Source: Bacteroides clarus YIT 12056
GTDB lineage: Bacteria > Bacteroidota > Bacteroidia > Bacteroidales > Bacteroidaceae
NCBI RefSeq assembly: GCF_900129655.1
Contig: NZ_FQWK01000005.1
Coordinates: 419,433 to 483,432, forward strand
Direction: 5' to 3'
Length of the DNA stretch: 64,000 nucleotides
Position 1 is the stretch's first letter. Each line of letters opens with the position of its first letter. Below, piece after piece: positions 49,346 through 58,245 of this stretch. Under the pieces are notes generated by a model. The model had not been told where the DNA came from. It searched no databases and worked only from the letters and a program-made list of their open reading frames with translations. The translations under genes were made by a program, and so were the position numbers.

Positions 49346-50722
49346 ATGGAAAAGAGCGTTTTGAAACATACAGGTTGGTTGATGCTTATTGTGGTGGCCT
49401 TGCTTTTGCTGATGAGCCTGTTGCCGGGAGCCACGATAGGGCGTTATGTGTTGAGGCGGGTAGACATACTTGGCGATGTGCGTCCCGTGCCGGAAGTCGT
49501 GAGCGAGCCCGACAGTCTGCTGCCGCCACCCCCGACAGTGAAGCCGGCCTTTGTAGACACCTGTCGAAGCGGCATGACCTGCATTGAAGATTACAGCGAC
49601 TCCACCCTGCGCGGCATGACACCTTTTTATCGTGCGTTGGACGAGCTGGCGACCCATCCCCGCCTGGTACGCGTCGCCTACTTCGGAGATTCTTTCATCG
49701 AGGCGGATATCCTTACGGCCGACCTGCGCGCCATGTTGCAGGAACGTTATGGCGGATGCGGGGTAGGCTTCGTCACGATTACTTCCATGACCAACGGCTA
49801 CCGTCCCACGGTGCGGCACAACTTCAGCGGCTGGCAGAGCCATTCCGTCATGGATTCCGTATTCTTCGACCGTAGTAAACAGGGCATTTCGGGACACTAT
49901 TTCATTCCGCATCCCGGCGCCTACGTGGAACTTCGCGGACAGAAGAACTACGCATCCCGGCTCGATACCTGCGAACACGCTTCCATCTTCTTTTATAATA
50001 AAGGCGAAGTCACCCTCTCGGCGTCCGTCAACAAGGGAGAGCCGCAGACCGAAACATTCCCGCCCACGGGCGAACTCCGTGAAATGGATGTGACGGGACA
50101 CATCGGTTCTGTACGCTGGAAAGTGGAAAGCGCCGATTCCACCTTATTCTACGGACTGGCCATGGACGGCACGCAAGGAATTATTGTGGATAACTTCTCG
50201 CTCCGCGGCAGCTCCGGCCTGTCTTTGCGCTCCGTACCCGTATGGATGATGCGCGAATTCAACGAGCAGCGTCCTTATGATTTGATAATCCTTCAGTATG
50301 GACTGAATGTCGCAACGGAACGCGGACGGAACTACGACCGCTACCGCGACGGCATGGCAACCACCATTGCCCACCTGAAGAACGCTTTTCCGCAAGCGGG
50401 TATCCTCATCGTCAGCGTGGGCGACCGCGAGTATAAAACCGAAGAAGGCGACCTGCGTACCATGCCCGGTATCAAGAACTTAGTCCGTTACCAGCAGAAC
50501 CTGGCCGCCGACAGCGGAGTGGCCTTCTGGAATATGTTCGAGGCGATGGGCGGCGAGGGCAGTATGGCGGATATGGTACATGCCAAGCCCTCTTTGGCCA
50601 ATTACGATTATACGCATATCAACTTCCGTGGCGGCAGGCATCTGGCCGGATTGCTTTATGAGGCGTTGATTTACGGTAAAGAACAATACGACAGGAGGCG
50701 TGCCTATGAAGCGGAACCATAA
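49346..50722 (+). CDS. Membrane-anchored SGNH/GDSL-like protein, acyltransferase partner
   Basis: A 458-residue protein with an N-terminal membrane segment (about residues 8-30, TGWLMLIVVALLLLMSLLPG). SGNH blocks are VAYFGDSFIEAD (Ser116), LIILQYGLN (block III) and DYTHINFRG (Asp421-His424). The middle (about 190-320) looks like a beta-sandwich insert, possibly carbohydrate-binding. ATG 49346 is preferred to the upstream in-frame ATG 49235, which lies within the terminator and promoter. It overlaps the next gene by 17 nt and is followed by an MBOAT gene. By analogy with AlgJ/AlgX or PatB it may transfer acetyl groups to a glycan outside the inner membrane. Confidence 0.8.
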   Translation: MEKSVLKHTGWLMLIVVALLLLMSLLPGATIGRYVLRRVDILGDVRPVPEVVSEPDSLLPPPPTVKPAFVDTCRSGMTCIEDYSDSTLRGMTPFYRALDELATHPRLVRVAYFGDSFIEADILTADLRAMLQERYGGCGVGFVTITSMTNGYRPTVRHNFSGWQSHSVMDSVFFDRSKQGISGHYFIPHPGAYVELRGQKNYASRLDTCEHASIFFYNKGEVTLSASVNKGEPQTETFPPTGELREMDVTGHIGSVRWKVESADSTLFYGLAMDGTQGIIVDNFSLRGSSGLSLRSVPVWMMREFNEQRPYDLIILQYGLNVATERGRNYDRYRDGMATTIAHLKNAFPQAGILIVSVGDREYKTEEGDLRTMPGIKNLVRYQQNLAADSGVAFWNMFEAMGGEGSMADMVHAKPSLANYDYTHINFRGGRHLAGLLYEALIYGKEQYDRRRAYEAEP

Positions 50723-51644
50723 AAGGTATTTACGATCGGGCGACTTACGATTTGCTGTTTGCTGCGTGGTGTTGACTTTGCTTTTTCTGCCGCTGCGGCG
50801 AGCCTGTGCCCAAGATGCGCTTCCGGGTTGTCCCCGGCTTCAGGAAACGGCGTTTGATTGCGACACGCTTATGGTCTGCGGACAGCGTACGGATACCCTG
50901 CCCGTTCCTCTCATCGCCCTGCCCGCAGCCTTTCGGCAACTGGGCGGGAACGAGCTGATAGACAGTGTCGGCATTCTGAAACCCTTTTGGGAGAAGCTGC
51001 GCATGCTCCGTCTGGGCATCGCTACCGATACGATACGTATTGTACATGTGGGCGACAGCCATATCCGCGGCCATATCTTTCCCGAAACCACGGGCGGGCG
51101 GCTTCAGCAAACATTCGGCGCATTGTCTTATACGGACGTGGGAATAAACGGTGCCTTTTGCGTAACCTTTACCCGTCCGGAGCGTGTGGCGGATATCGCC
51201 GCGCTGCGTCCCGACCTCGTCATTCTCTCCTTTGGAACGAACGAGAGCCACAACCGGCGATACAGCTCCATGCTGCACTACCGGCAGATGGACGAACTGG
51301 TGCGCATGCTTCGTGACAGGCTGCCCGGCATCCCGATGCTGATGACTACCCCGCCCGGTTCGTACGAGAGTTTCCGTCAGCGACGTCGCAGACGTACTTA
51401 TAAGATTAATCCCCGCACCTCTGTTGCCGTGCAGACCATCCGCCGCTTTGCCGATGCCAACGGACTGGCCGTGTGGGATATGTACGAGGCTTTCGGCGGT
51501 GTCCGCCGGGCCTGCCTCAATTGGCGGGAAGCGGGACTGATGCGTCCCGACCATGTGCATTATCTCCCGGAAGGGTATGTATTGCAGGGCGAAATGTTCT
51601 ATCGCGCCTTGCTGAAAGCGTATAATGACTATTGCAGCCAGTGA
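50706..51644 (+). CDS. Secreted SGNH/GDSL-like hydrolase
   Basis: A 312-residue protein with a signal peptide (about residues 1-35, ending RACA before QD). SGNH blocks are IVHVGDSHIRGH (Ser118), LVILSFGTNESHN (block III Gly/Asn) and DHVHYLPEG (Asp282-His285), so a complete catalytic set is visible. ATG 50706 (MKRNHKRY) follows AGGAGG (50692-50697) and is preferred to 50700. It is co-translated with its neighbour. Likely a periplasmic acyl-transfer or esterase enzyme. Confidence 0.82.
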   Translation: MKRNHKRYLRSGDLRFAVCCVVLTLLFLPLRRACAQDALPGCPRLQETAFDCDTLMVCGQRTDTLPVPLIALPAAFRQLGGNELIDSVGILKPFWEKLRMLRLGIATDTIRIVHVGDSHIRGHIFPETTGGRLQQTFGALSYTDVGINGAFCVTFTRPERVADIAALRPDLVILSFGTNESHNRRYSSMLHYRQMDELVRMLRDRLPGIPMLMTTPPGSYESFRQRRRRRTYKINPRTSVAVQTIRRFADANGLAVWDMYEAFGGVRRACLNWREAGLMRPDHVHYLPEGYVLQGEMFYRALLKAYNDYCSQ

Positions 51645-51678
51645 ATGTATTTTAACTCATTAAGCCGTAAACCGACCG

Positions 51679-53187
51679 ATGTGGAATATTAGCGAACTTC
51701 CGAACAAACTGAATATAGACCTTACCCGCCTGCACGACTTGCTCGTGTACGACCCGCACGCGCCGATGATATTCAGCAGCGGTATTTTCCTGTGGCTGTT
51801 TGCCGCCTTTATCGTGTTCTACCTGCTTTTGCAGCATCGTACCACCGCCCGCCTGATGTTCGTAACCCTGTTTTCTTACTACTTCTATTATAAAAGCAGC
51901 GGTACGTATTTCTTTCTGCTCGCCATCGTTACAGTGAGCGACTTCCTCATAGCCCGCCTTATGGCGCATGCCACTGCGCGTTGGCTGCGTAAAACATGGG
52001 TTTTCCTTAGTTTGACAATCAATCTGGGATTGCTGTGTTACTTTAAATATACGAATTTCCTGGGCGACTTCTTTGCTTCGCTGACGGGCGGCACGTTTAC
52101 CGCCATGGACATATTCCTTCCCGTGGGCATATCATTCTTCACTTTCCAGTCGCTGAGTTACACGATTGATGTGTATCGCAAGGAGATAACGCCCCTCACC
52201 AATCTGCTGGACTATGCGTTCTACGTATCTTTCTTCCCGCAGTTGGTGGCAGGGCCTATCGTGCGCGCACGCGACTTTATCCCGCAAATCCGCCGTCCGC
52301 TGTTCGTTTCCGGAGAGATGTTCGGCAGGGGCGTCTTCTTGATTGTAAGCGGACTGTTCAAGAAAGCGGTTATCTCGGACTATATCAGCATCAACTTTGT
52401 GGAGCGCATCTTCGATAATCCGACTTTGTATTCGGGCGTGGAAAATCTTATGGGCGTTTACGGCTATGCGCTCCAAATCTATTGCGATTTCTCCGGGTAC
52501 AGCGATATGGCTATCGGCATTGCCTTGCTGCTGGGCTTCCACTTCAATATGAACTTCGATTCGCCTTATAAGTCGGCATCCATTACGGAGTTTTGGCGTC
52601 GTTGGCATATTTCGCTTTCCAGTTGGCTGCGCGATTATCTCTATATCTCTCTGGGCGGCAACCGTAAAGGTAAGATACGCCAGTACGCCAACCTTATTAT
52701 CACCATGTTCCTGGGCGGTTTGTGGCATGGGGCTTCCTGGAATTTCGTCTTTTGGGGCATGTTGCATGGTGTTGCTCTGGCAGCCCATAAGTTCTGGATG
52801 GGCATTACCGGCAGGAAGAAAGGCGAACGCAGTCATGGCATCCGCCGTTTCTTCGGCACCGTTATCACGTTCCACTTCGTTTGCTTCTGTTGGATATTCT
52901 TCCGCAATGCCGATTTCTCCACTTCGCTGGATATGCTGAGGCAGATATTCACTACTTTCCGTCCCGGACTTTTCCCGCAGCTGGTGGAGGGGTATTGGGA
53001 AGTGTTTGCATTGATGGGGCTCGGTTTCTTCCTGCATTTCGTTCCGGACAGTTGGGAGCATGCTTGCAGCAAGGCGGTGGTTCGTCTGCCGTTGGTAGGG
53101 AAGGCGTTGCTGCTGGTTGCCATGGTCTATCTGGTTATTCAGATGAAGAGTTCGGAGATACAACCGTTCATTTACTTCCAGTTCTGA
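51679..53187 (+). CDS. MBOAT family membrane O-acyltransferase (AlgI/DltB-like)
   Basis: A 502-residue polytopic protein with about ten hydrophobic segments. Signature regions are LPVGISFFTFQSLSYTIDVY, the QIYCDFSGYSDMAIGIALLL block, TEFWRRWHISLSSWLRDYLY (His310) and GGLWHGASWNFVFWG (His350, the expected catalytic histidine). Such proteins move an acyl group across the inner membrane to a periplasmic acceptor. Two SGNH proteins upstream are the likely second-step enzymes. Peptidoglycan, capsule or another envelope glycan could be the target; the sequence does not decide. Confidence 0.93.
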   Translation: MWNISELPNKLNIDLTRLHDLLVYDPHAPMIFSSGIFLWLFAAFIVFYLLLQHRTTARLMFVTLFSYYFYYKSSGTYFFLLAIVTVSDFLIARLMAHATARWLRKTWVFLSLTINLGLLCYFKYTNFLGDFFASLTGGTFTAMDIFLPVGISFFTFQSLSYTIDVYRKEITPLTNLLDYAFYVSFFPQLVAGPIVRARDFIPQIRRPLFVSGEMFGRGVFLIVSGLFKKAVISDYISINFVERIFDNPTLYSGVENLMGVYGYALQIYCDFSGYSDMAIGIALLLGFHFNMNFDSPYKSASITEFWRRWHISLSSWLRDYLYISLGGNRKGKIRQYANLIITMFLGGLWHGASWNFVFWGMLHGVALAAHKFWMGITGRKKGERSHGIRRFFGTVITFHFVCFCWIFFRNADFSTSLDMLRQIFTTFRPGLFPQLVEGYWEVFALMGLGFFLHFVPDSWEHACSKAVVRLPLVGKALLLVAMVYLVIQMKSSEIQPFIYFQF

Positions 53188-53235
53188 GAAGTGCAGAAAC
53201 TAAAACCCGCTTACTTGAGTAACTGTTTTGATTCT

Positions 53236-53356
53236 TTTTGTCAGGTTTTCTCAGAAGTCTGATTTGAAAATTCATCTGATAGGGAACTCATCTGATAGGG
53301 TAACTCATCAGATTGGTTAATTAAGCAGATTTGATGATTCATCCGACCTGACAAAA
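53236..53356. repeat. TCATCTGATAGGG direct repeats within a TTTTGTCAGG inverted repeat
   Basis: Three units with 16-17-bp spacing start at 53272, 53288 and 53305 (TCATCTGATAGGGAAC, TCATCTGATAGGGTAAC, TCATCAGATTGG). They are enclosed by TTTTGTCAGG (53236-53245) and CCTGACAAAA (53347-53356). The block directly abuts the long inverted repeat that follows. Confidence 0.7.
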
Positions 53357-53550
53357 CCTAAGCCTGAAAGGCTTTTATCATATAGCCCGGGGTAACACCC
53401 CGGGTATGTGAATACCATTAATATTGCGCCCTGTAAGGGCAAAAGGCTAATATTCAATGATTCTGCCCTTACAGGGCGCAGAATACCGGGAACATTTATA
53501 CCCGGGGTGTTACCCCGGGCTATATGATAAAAGGCTTTCAGCCTTAGGTT
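53355..53550. repeat. 196-bp inverted repeat with nested palindromes (REP/MITE-like)
   Basis: The two ends match as inverted copies beginning AACCTAAGsCTGAAAGsCTT, then TTATCATATAGCCCGGGG and TAACACCCCGGGTAT. The inner parts share GCGCCCTGTAAGGGCA in opposite orientation. Within each arm GCCCGGGGTAACACCCCGGG is itself palindromic. It lies between the convergent MBOAT and GH20 genes, so it may also end both transcripts. It resembles a dispersed Bacteroides intergenic repeat (recalled); no transposase is nearby. Confidence 0.85.
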
Positions 53551-53606
53551 ACTTCATTATTAACTTCCGATTCTCATTATTGAGAAACTGTTTGGATGCC
53601 TTCCTC

Positions 53607-56000
53607 TTATTCCACTACGATTTCATCAATGAACAGGAACGGTATTTTTCCTTCTCCCGGATGTCCTTTGGGCAGGGCGGGCGTACGCTTAATCAGTACC
53701 TTGACATAGCGTGCTTTTACGGGTTCAAAGGTAATCCCGTAGCTCTCCACCGCTTTCTTGCGGCTGTCCGTTTCGGCCGGGAAGTCTTTGCTTGCCACTT
53801 CACGGAAACTCTTATTATCGTCCGACACTGATACCGTCAACCCCGTACATCCTGCAATCCAGGCGCTCATATCTACTACGGCATGGGTAGCGACACGTTT
53901 TATTTCCGGTAATCCGGCAGTGTTCCCGGCAGTTGCATTTCCGGTCGGTGAGCCGAGGTCGATGACGGCCGTCACATCTCCGTCTATAAAGCCAATCCAG
54001 TCGCCCGTGGCATAGTTGTCGTTGCCGCTCATGCCGTCTACCAGAGTGGCGGCACCCTTAAAGGCATATTTCGGGGCGGGCTGCGTGCCTGTTAACTCAA
54101 TCGGCCGGAAAGTGGCTTTATTGAAATTGATGCTTCTTGCTATCACCTTGCTTCTCCCTTCGGGACGGATGGCGACGGCACGCAGGTCGGCGGATTGCCG
54201 GATCGCTATTCCGGTTCCGTTGTACCGCTGCGAGGCTGTGGTGGGTTCGGTGCCGTCCAAAGTATAGTAGGCGGGGGCGTTGTCGATGGTGCGCAATGTG
54301 GCCACTACGGCTCCGTTACCCTCTTCGGTTTCCTCTTGGGTCGTGGTGAATTTGGCCTGGATGTCGAATATATGTTTGGCGTAGTTCATGCCGTCCCGTT
54401 GATATAGCTCCATGAGGCGAGGCAGGCGTCTGGTGAAGTCGGCGTAATCTTTCTTTTCGGGCTGCGTCCACTGCACTTCGGCAAGGGCGGCCATACGCGG
54501 CAGTACCATATACTCTACATGCTCCGTTGTGGCGATGTATTCCGTCCACAGGTTGGCCTGTGCGCCGAGGATATGCTTGGCCTGTTCGTCGGTGAGCGAG
54601 GCGGTAGGGTCGAGGCTGTACACTTTCTCCACCGGTACGTAACCTCCTATGCCGAGGGGTTCGTCTTTGGTATCGGCGGTTTGGAAATAGTCGAAGTAGC
54701 AATATACGTTGGGCGTCATAATCACGTCGTGTCCCAACCGGGCGGCTTTGATGCCGCCGGATGTGCCGCGCCAGGACATAACGGTGGCGTTCGGCGCCAC
54801 GTCACCTTCCAAAATCTCATCCCAGCCGATAATCTGCCGTCCTTTGCTGTTGAGGAACTTTTCGATACGTGTCATGCAGTAGCTTTGCAGGCGGTCTTCG
54901 GCCGTATGCCGTTTGTCTGCTTTCAAGCCTTCCGCTTGGATGCGCGCCTGACATTTGGGACACTTCGCCCAGCGGGAACGGGGAGCTTCGTCTCCGCCGA
55001 TATGTACAAACCTGGAAGGGAATATTTCGGTGATTTCCGCCATTACGTCTTCGAGGAACTGCATGGTCTTTTCGTTGCCGATGCATAATACATCCTCAAA
55101 GATGCCCCAGTCGGGAGATACTTCGTACGGTCCGCCCGTACATCCCATATCGGGGTAGGCGGCTAAGGCGGCAAGCATGTGTCCGGGCAGGTCTACTTCG
55201 GGAATCACGGTGATGTAACGCTCTTGCGCGTACTTCACAATCTCTTTGGCTTGTTCCTGCGTATAGAAGCCGCCGTACGGGGTGTTGTCGTATTCCCCGC
55301 TTCTTGCTTTGCCGATGACGGTGCGGTTGCGCATGGAGCCGATTTCCGTCAGCTTCGGATATTTCTTTATTTCGATTCGCCAGCCCTGGTCGTCCGTCAG
55401 GTGCCAGTGGAAGGTATTCATGTTGTGCAGCGCCAGCAGGTCGATATACTCTTTTACGAATTCGAGAGGGAAGAAGTGCCGGCATACGTCGAGATGCATG
55501 CCGCGGTATGCAAAGCGGGGTTCGTCTTTGATGTTGCCTGCCGGTATCGAGATATCGGCTCCCTGCGCTGCGGCGGGGATGGATTTCCGTAATGTCTGGC
55601 AGCCGTAGAATACGCCGTTCTCTGTCCGGCCGTTGATTCGGATGCCTTCGGAAGTTGTTGTCAGCGTATAGCCTTCTTTGCCGGCAATGTCCGCGTCGAG
55701 GCCTAAGCCGATCGCGTTCTTCACCGTTTCGCCCTCTTTCAAGGCTTTTACCCGGGGCGCATATCCGGTGGATTGACGGATGTATCCGGACAGAAATTCC
55801 GCATTGCGTTTCAGCAAGGCATTGCCTTCGGGGTAGGTGATGGAAACGCTTTTGCTTAATAGGAACGGCTTTTCCTGCGTCAGACTGACCTCTTGGGGGA
55901 GAGGAATTACTTGGTAATCGGCTTCTTTCTCCGCCCGGCACGAAGTGCATGCCAGGGCTACGACGCCTGCAAGGAGTACGTGGTTAAGTTTTGTCATCAT
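53607..56000 (-). CDS. Glycoside hydrolase family 20 beta-N-acetylhexosaminidase
   Basis: A 797-residue lipoprotein or exported enzyme (N-terminal signal with Cys18 or Cys21 as possible lipid sites). Domains: GH20 N-terminal domain (about 28-150), the catalytic barrel (about 155-500) with FHWHLTDDQGWRIEIKKYP and the catalytic pair Asp337-Glu338 in HIGGDEAP, a small Ig-like domain with YYTLDGTEPTTASQRYNG (about 570-620), and a C-terminal F5/8-type-C-like domain (about 650-797). It should remove terminal GlcNAc or GalNAc from host or microbial glycans in the periplasm or on the surface. An AraC gene lies directly upstream on the same strand. Confidence 0.95.
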   Translation of the reverse strand: MMTKLNHVLLAGVVALACTSCRAEKEADYQVIPLPQEVSLTQEKPFLLSKSVSITYPEGNALLKRNAEFLSGYIRQSTGYAPRVKALKEGETVKNAIGLGLDADIAGKEGYTLTTTSEGIRINGRTENGVFYGCQTLRKSIPAAAQGADISIPAGNIKDEPRFAYRGMHLDVCRHFFPLEFVKEYIDLLALHNMNTFHWHLTDDQGWRIEIKKYPKLTEIGSMRNRTVIGKARSGEYDNTPYGGFYTQEQAKEIVKYAQERYITVIPEVDLPGHMLAALAAYPDMGCTGGPYEVSPDWGIFEDVLCIGNEKTMQFLEDVMAEITEIFPSRFVHIGGDEAPRSRWAKCPKCQARIQAEGLKADKRHTAEDRLQSYCMTRIEKFLNSKGRQIIGWDEILEGDVAPNATVMSWRGTSGGIKAARLGHDVIMTPNVYCYFDYFQTADTKDEPLGIGGYVPVEKVYSLDPTASLTDEQAKHILGAQANLWTEYIATTEHVEYMVLPRMAALAEVQWTQPEKKDYADFTRRLPRLMELYQRDGMNYAKHIFDIQAKFTTTQEETEEGNGAVVATLRTIDNAPAYYTLDGTEPTTASQRYNGTGIAIRQSADLRAVAIRPEGRSKVIARSINFNKATFRPIELTGTQPAPKYAFKGAATLVDGMSGNDNYATGDWIGFIDGDVTAVIDLGSPTGNATAGNTAGLPEIKRVATHAVVDMSAWIAGCTGLTVSVSDDNKSFREVASKDFPAETDSRKKAVESYGITFEPVKARYVKVLIKRTPALPKGHPGEGKIPFLFIDEIVVE

Positions 56001-56030
56001 AGATTTGATTGGTTTTTAATAAGTTTCCCA

Positions 56031-56038
56031 CAAATATA
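56031..56038 (-). promoter_or_regulatory. TATATTTG -7 box for the GH20 gene
   Basis: On the minus strand TATATTTG lies 31 bp before the start at 56000. There is no good -33 element at 19-21 bp, so an activator may be involved. Confidence 0.5.
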
Positions 56039-56082
56039 TGGAAAAAACACTTATGGACGGAACTCAGCCACGCTTTTCTTCA

Positions 56083-56919
56083 TCATGCCTTTTTGGCCCG
56101 GAACGCCTTGGGCGACATGCCTGTGTGTTTCTTGAAGAATCGCCCGAAGAATGACTGATCGGGGAAACGGTATTTTTCGGCTATCTCTTTCAGCGACAGT
56201 CCGGTGGACTGCAAAGCCACTTTGAGTTCCAGTATAAGAAAGTCGTCTATGATTTCTTTGGCGGTTGTCTTTCCCATTTCTTTGGTGATGGCGGAGAGAT
56301 ACCGGGTGGATATGCAGAGTTGTTCGGCATAAAACGCGACGTCCCTCTGGGTGACGCAATGTGTATGTACCAGATTAATGAACTTTTTGAACAATTCATC
56401 TTTCCGGTTGCTTCCCTCTATCTGTTCCTGTGTAAAGAGCCGTTGCACCTTGTCGTACGTATCCAAAAAGAATATCTGGAGCAGGTTTTGAGCGATGGTT
56501 TGTTGAAAACGGTTGGCGGAATCTTTGTAAATTGCATTACTGGCTTCAATAAGTCCCGTTATGGAACGCAAGGCTTCTTTTTCCGTATGAGTATAGCAGG
56601 CATTCTCCTTCAGAAAGTGGATAAACGGCGGGTCGAGGCGGAAGCAGGCAGCCTTGAACATCTCGTCCGAATAGGCGAAATAGTGTATCCGGAAGTCCTT
56701 ACTCGCCGATGTGAGGGAGAAGATGGAGTTGGGTAATATCATTATGTTTGTATTGGGAACGATGTGGTAGCGTTCCAAATCAATCGTGATATCCGCCTCT
56801 CCGCTGATGCAAAACATAAGCGCTCCATTGGGCAATTTGATGAGGCGTTTGTAAAAAAACTCCAGATTGTCCGTTCCGGCTCTGAACGGTTCTGCTTGGG
56901 TTGTCAATAGTGGATTCAT
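56083..56919 (-). CDS. AraC family transcriptional regulator
   Basis: A 278-residue regulator. The N-terminal cupin-like sensor domain (about 1-160: GALMFCISGEADITIDLERY) is followed by two C-terminal helix-turn-helix motifs (about 185-275), with CVTQRDVAFYAEQLCISTRY and LSLKEIAEKYRFPDQSFFGR ending FKKHTGMSPKAFR. The start ATG at 56919 (MNPLLTTQ) is chosen because the in-frame upstream extension to 57111 would run through the shared promoter region. It is divergent from the second RND operon (183-bp gap) and upstream of GH20; regulation of the pump is the more likely role. Confidence 0.9.
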   Translation of the reverse strand: MNPLLTTQAEPFRAGTDNLEFFYKRLIKLPNGALMFCISGEADITIDLERYHIVPNTNIMILPNSIFSLTSASKDFRIHYFAYSDEMFKAACFRLDPPFIHFLKENACYTHTEKEALRSITGLIEASNAIYKDSANRFQQTIAQNLLQIFFLDTYDKVQRLFTQEQIEGSNRKDELFKKFINLVHTHCVTQRDVAFYAEQLCISTRYLSAITKEMGKTTAKEIIDDFLILELKVALQSTGLSLKEIAEKYRFPDQSFFGRFFKKHTGMSPKAFRAKKA

Positions 56920-56948
56920 CTTTTCTGATAGTCGTTGATTTACGTCGG

Positions 56949-56956
56949 CAAATGTA
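56949..56956 (-). promoter_or_regulatory. TACATTTG -7 box for the AraC gene
   Basis: This minus-strand -7 match lies 30 bp before the AraC start. The -33 element is not evident. Confidence 0.5.
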
Positions 56957-57044
56957 CCGGTTCTTTTTGGTTTATTAAATAGCCTGTTCCGAATTTGAAC
57001 AATCGCGTACGTCCTATGAACTGAGTTTTTGTTCAGAAACGGCA

Positions 57045-57052
57045 TACCTTTG
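57045..57052 (+). promoter_or_regulatory. TACCTTTG -7 box for the second efflux operon
   Basis: It matches TAnnTTTG, 50 bp before the adaptor gene. A TTTTG at 57027-57031 is too close (13 bp) to be a normal -33 element. A weak core promoter would fit activator control by the divergent AraC protein. Confidence 0.55.
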
Positions 57053-57101
57053 CCCCCGACTTTCAAAGTTATCAGTAAATCACTTTTAAGATAAAAAGAG
57101 T

Positions 57102-58241
57102 ATGACAACAAAAAAGAGTATGATGAAACAGATGATAACCGTCATCTGCAGTGCAACATTGGCAGCCTGCGGCAACGCTCCTGCCGTACAAACCCGGTCG
57201 GAATATCAGGTGATGGATATCACTACATCCGACAAAGAATTGCAAACAACTTATTCGGCGGCTATCCGCGGACGACAGGACATCGACATTTACCCGCAGG
57301 TGTCGGGAACGCTCACCCGGCTTTGTGTGGAAGAAGGGCAGGCTGTGCGCAAGGGACAGATATTGTTTATCATCGACCAAGTGCCGTATATAGCGGCTCT
57401 GCGTACTGCCGAGGCTAATGTGGAGGCGGCAAAGGCCGGTGTGGCGACTTCCCAACTGACATACGACAGCAAGCGGGAACTCTATGCCCAGAAGGTTGTT
57501 TCCGAGTTCGATTTGAAGACATCCCATAACAGTTTGCTGAGTGCCAAAGCGCAGTTGGCGCAGGCGGAAGCCCAGCGGATAAACGCCGCCAACAACCTTT
57601 CGTATACAGAGGTGAAAAGTCCTGCCGACGGAGTGGTCGGCACATTGCCCTATCGGGTGGGAACGCTGGTCAGCTCCGGTATGCCGAAGCCGCTGACAAC
57701 CGTTTCGGACAATTCCGATATGTACGTTTACTTCTCCATGACGGAGAACCAGATGCTGGAACTTACCCGCCGGTACGGTTCCAAAGACAGGGCTTTGGCG
57801 GAGATGCCCGCCGTCAGCCTGCAACTGAACGACCGTTCCACCTATCCTCAGGAAGGAAAGATAGAAACGATAAGCGGTGTAATCGACACTTCCACGGGTA
57901 CGGTAAGCCTGCGCGCCGTCTTTCCCAATAAGGACGGATTGCTTACGAGCGGCGGTTCGGGTAATGTCATTGTTCCCCTAAAGAAAGAGGACTGTATCGT
58001 TATTCCGCAGGCGGCCACCTACGAATTGCAGGATAAGGTGTTCGTCTACAAGGTTGTGGACGGCAAGGCGCAGTCCGCTCCCGTACAGGTGACGCGCGTC
58101 AACGGCGGACAGGAATATATCGTAGAGAACGGTTTGCAGGTAGGCGACGTGATTGTCGTCGAAGGTGTGGGACTGCTGCGCGAGGGTACGCCTGTCGTGG
58201 CTAAGCCGGCATCGGATAATCAACAGGTAAAGGAGGGATAA
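57102..58241 (+). CDS. RND efflux periplasmic adaptor lipoprotein (AcrA-like)
   Basis: A 379-residue adaptor with a lipoprotein signal (lipobox LAAC, Cys23 from ATG 57102; ATG 57120 is an alternative start). It contains the lipoyl half-motif DIDIYPQVSGTLTRLCVEEG, a coiled-coil hairpin (AEANVEAAKAGVATSQLTYD ... LLSAKAQLAQAEAQRINAAN) and the barrel/MP domain ending in NGLQVGDVIVVEGVGLLREG. It lies 4 bp from the permease gene, implying tight coupling. Confidence 0.94.
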   Translation: MTTKKSMMKQMITVICSATLAACGNAPAVQTRSEYQVMDITTSDKELQTTYSAAIRGRQDIDIYPQVSGTLTRLCVEEGQAVRKGQILFIIDQVPYIAALRTAEANVEAAKAGVATSQLTYDSKRELYAQKVVSEFDLKTSHNSLLSAKAQLAQAEAQRINAANNLSYTEVKSPADGVVGTLPYRVGTLVSSGMPKPLTTVSDNSDMYVYFSMTENQMLELTRRYGSKDRALAEMPAVSLQLNDRSTYPQEGKIETISGVIDTSTGTVSLRAVFPNKDGLLTSGGSGNVIVPLKKEDCIVIPQAATYELQDKVFVYKVVDGKAQSAPVQVTRVNGGQEYIVENGLQVGDVIVVEGVGLLREGTPVVAKPASDNQQVKEG

Positions 58242-58245
58242 TCTT

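Noticed and set aside
53457..53831. 124-codon ORF reading PGCYPGLY
   Set aside because: It is translation of the 196-bp inverted repeat running into the opposite strand of the GH20 gene.
56920..57111. Upstream extension of the AraC protein
   Set aside because: It would cover the divergent promoter region and both -7 boxes; MNPLLTTQ gives the normal family length.
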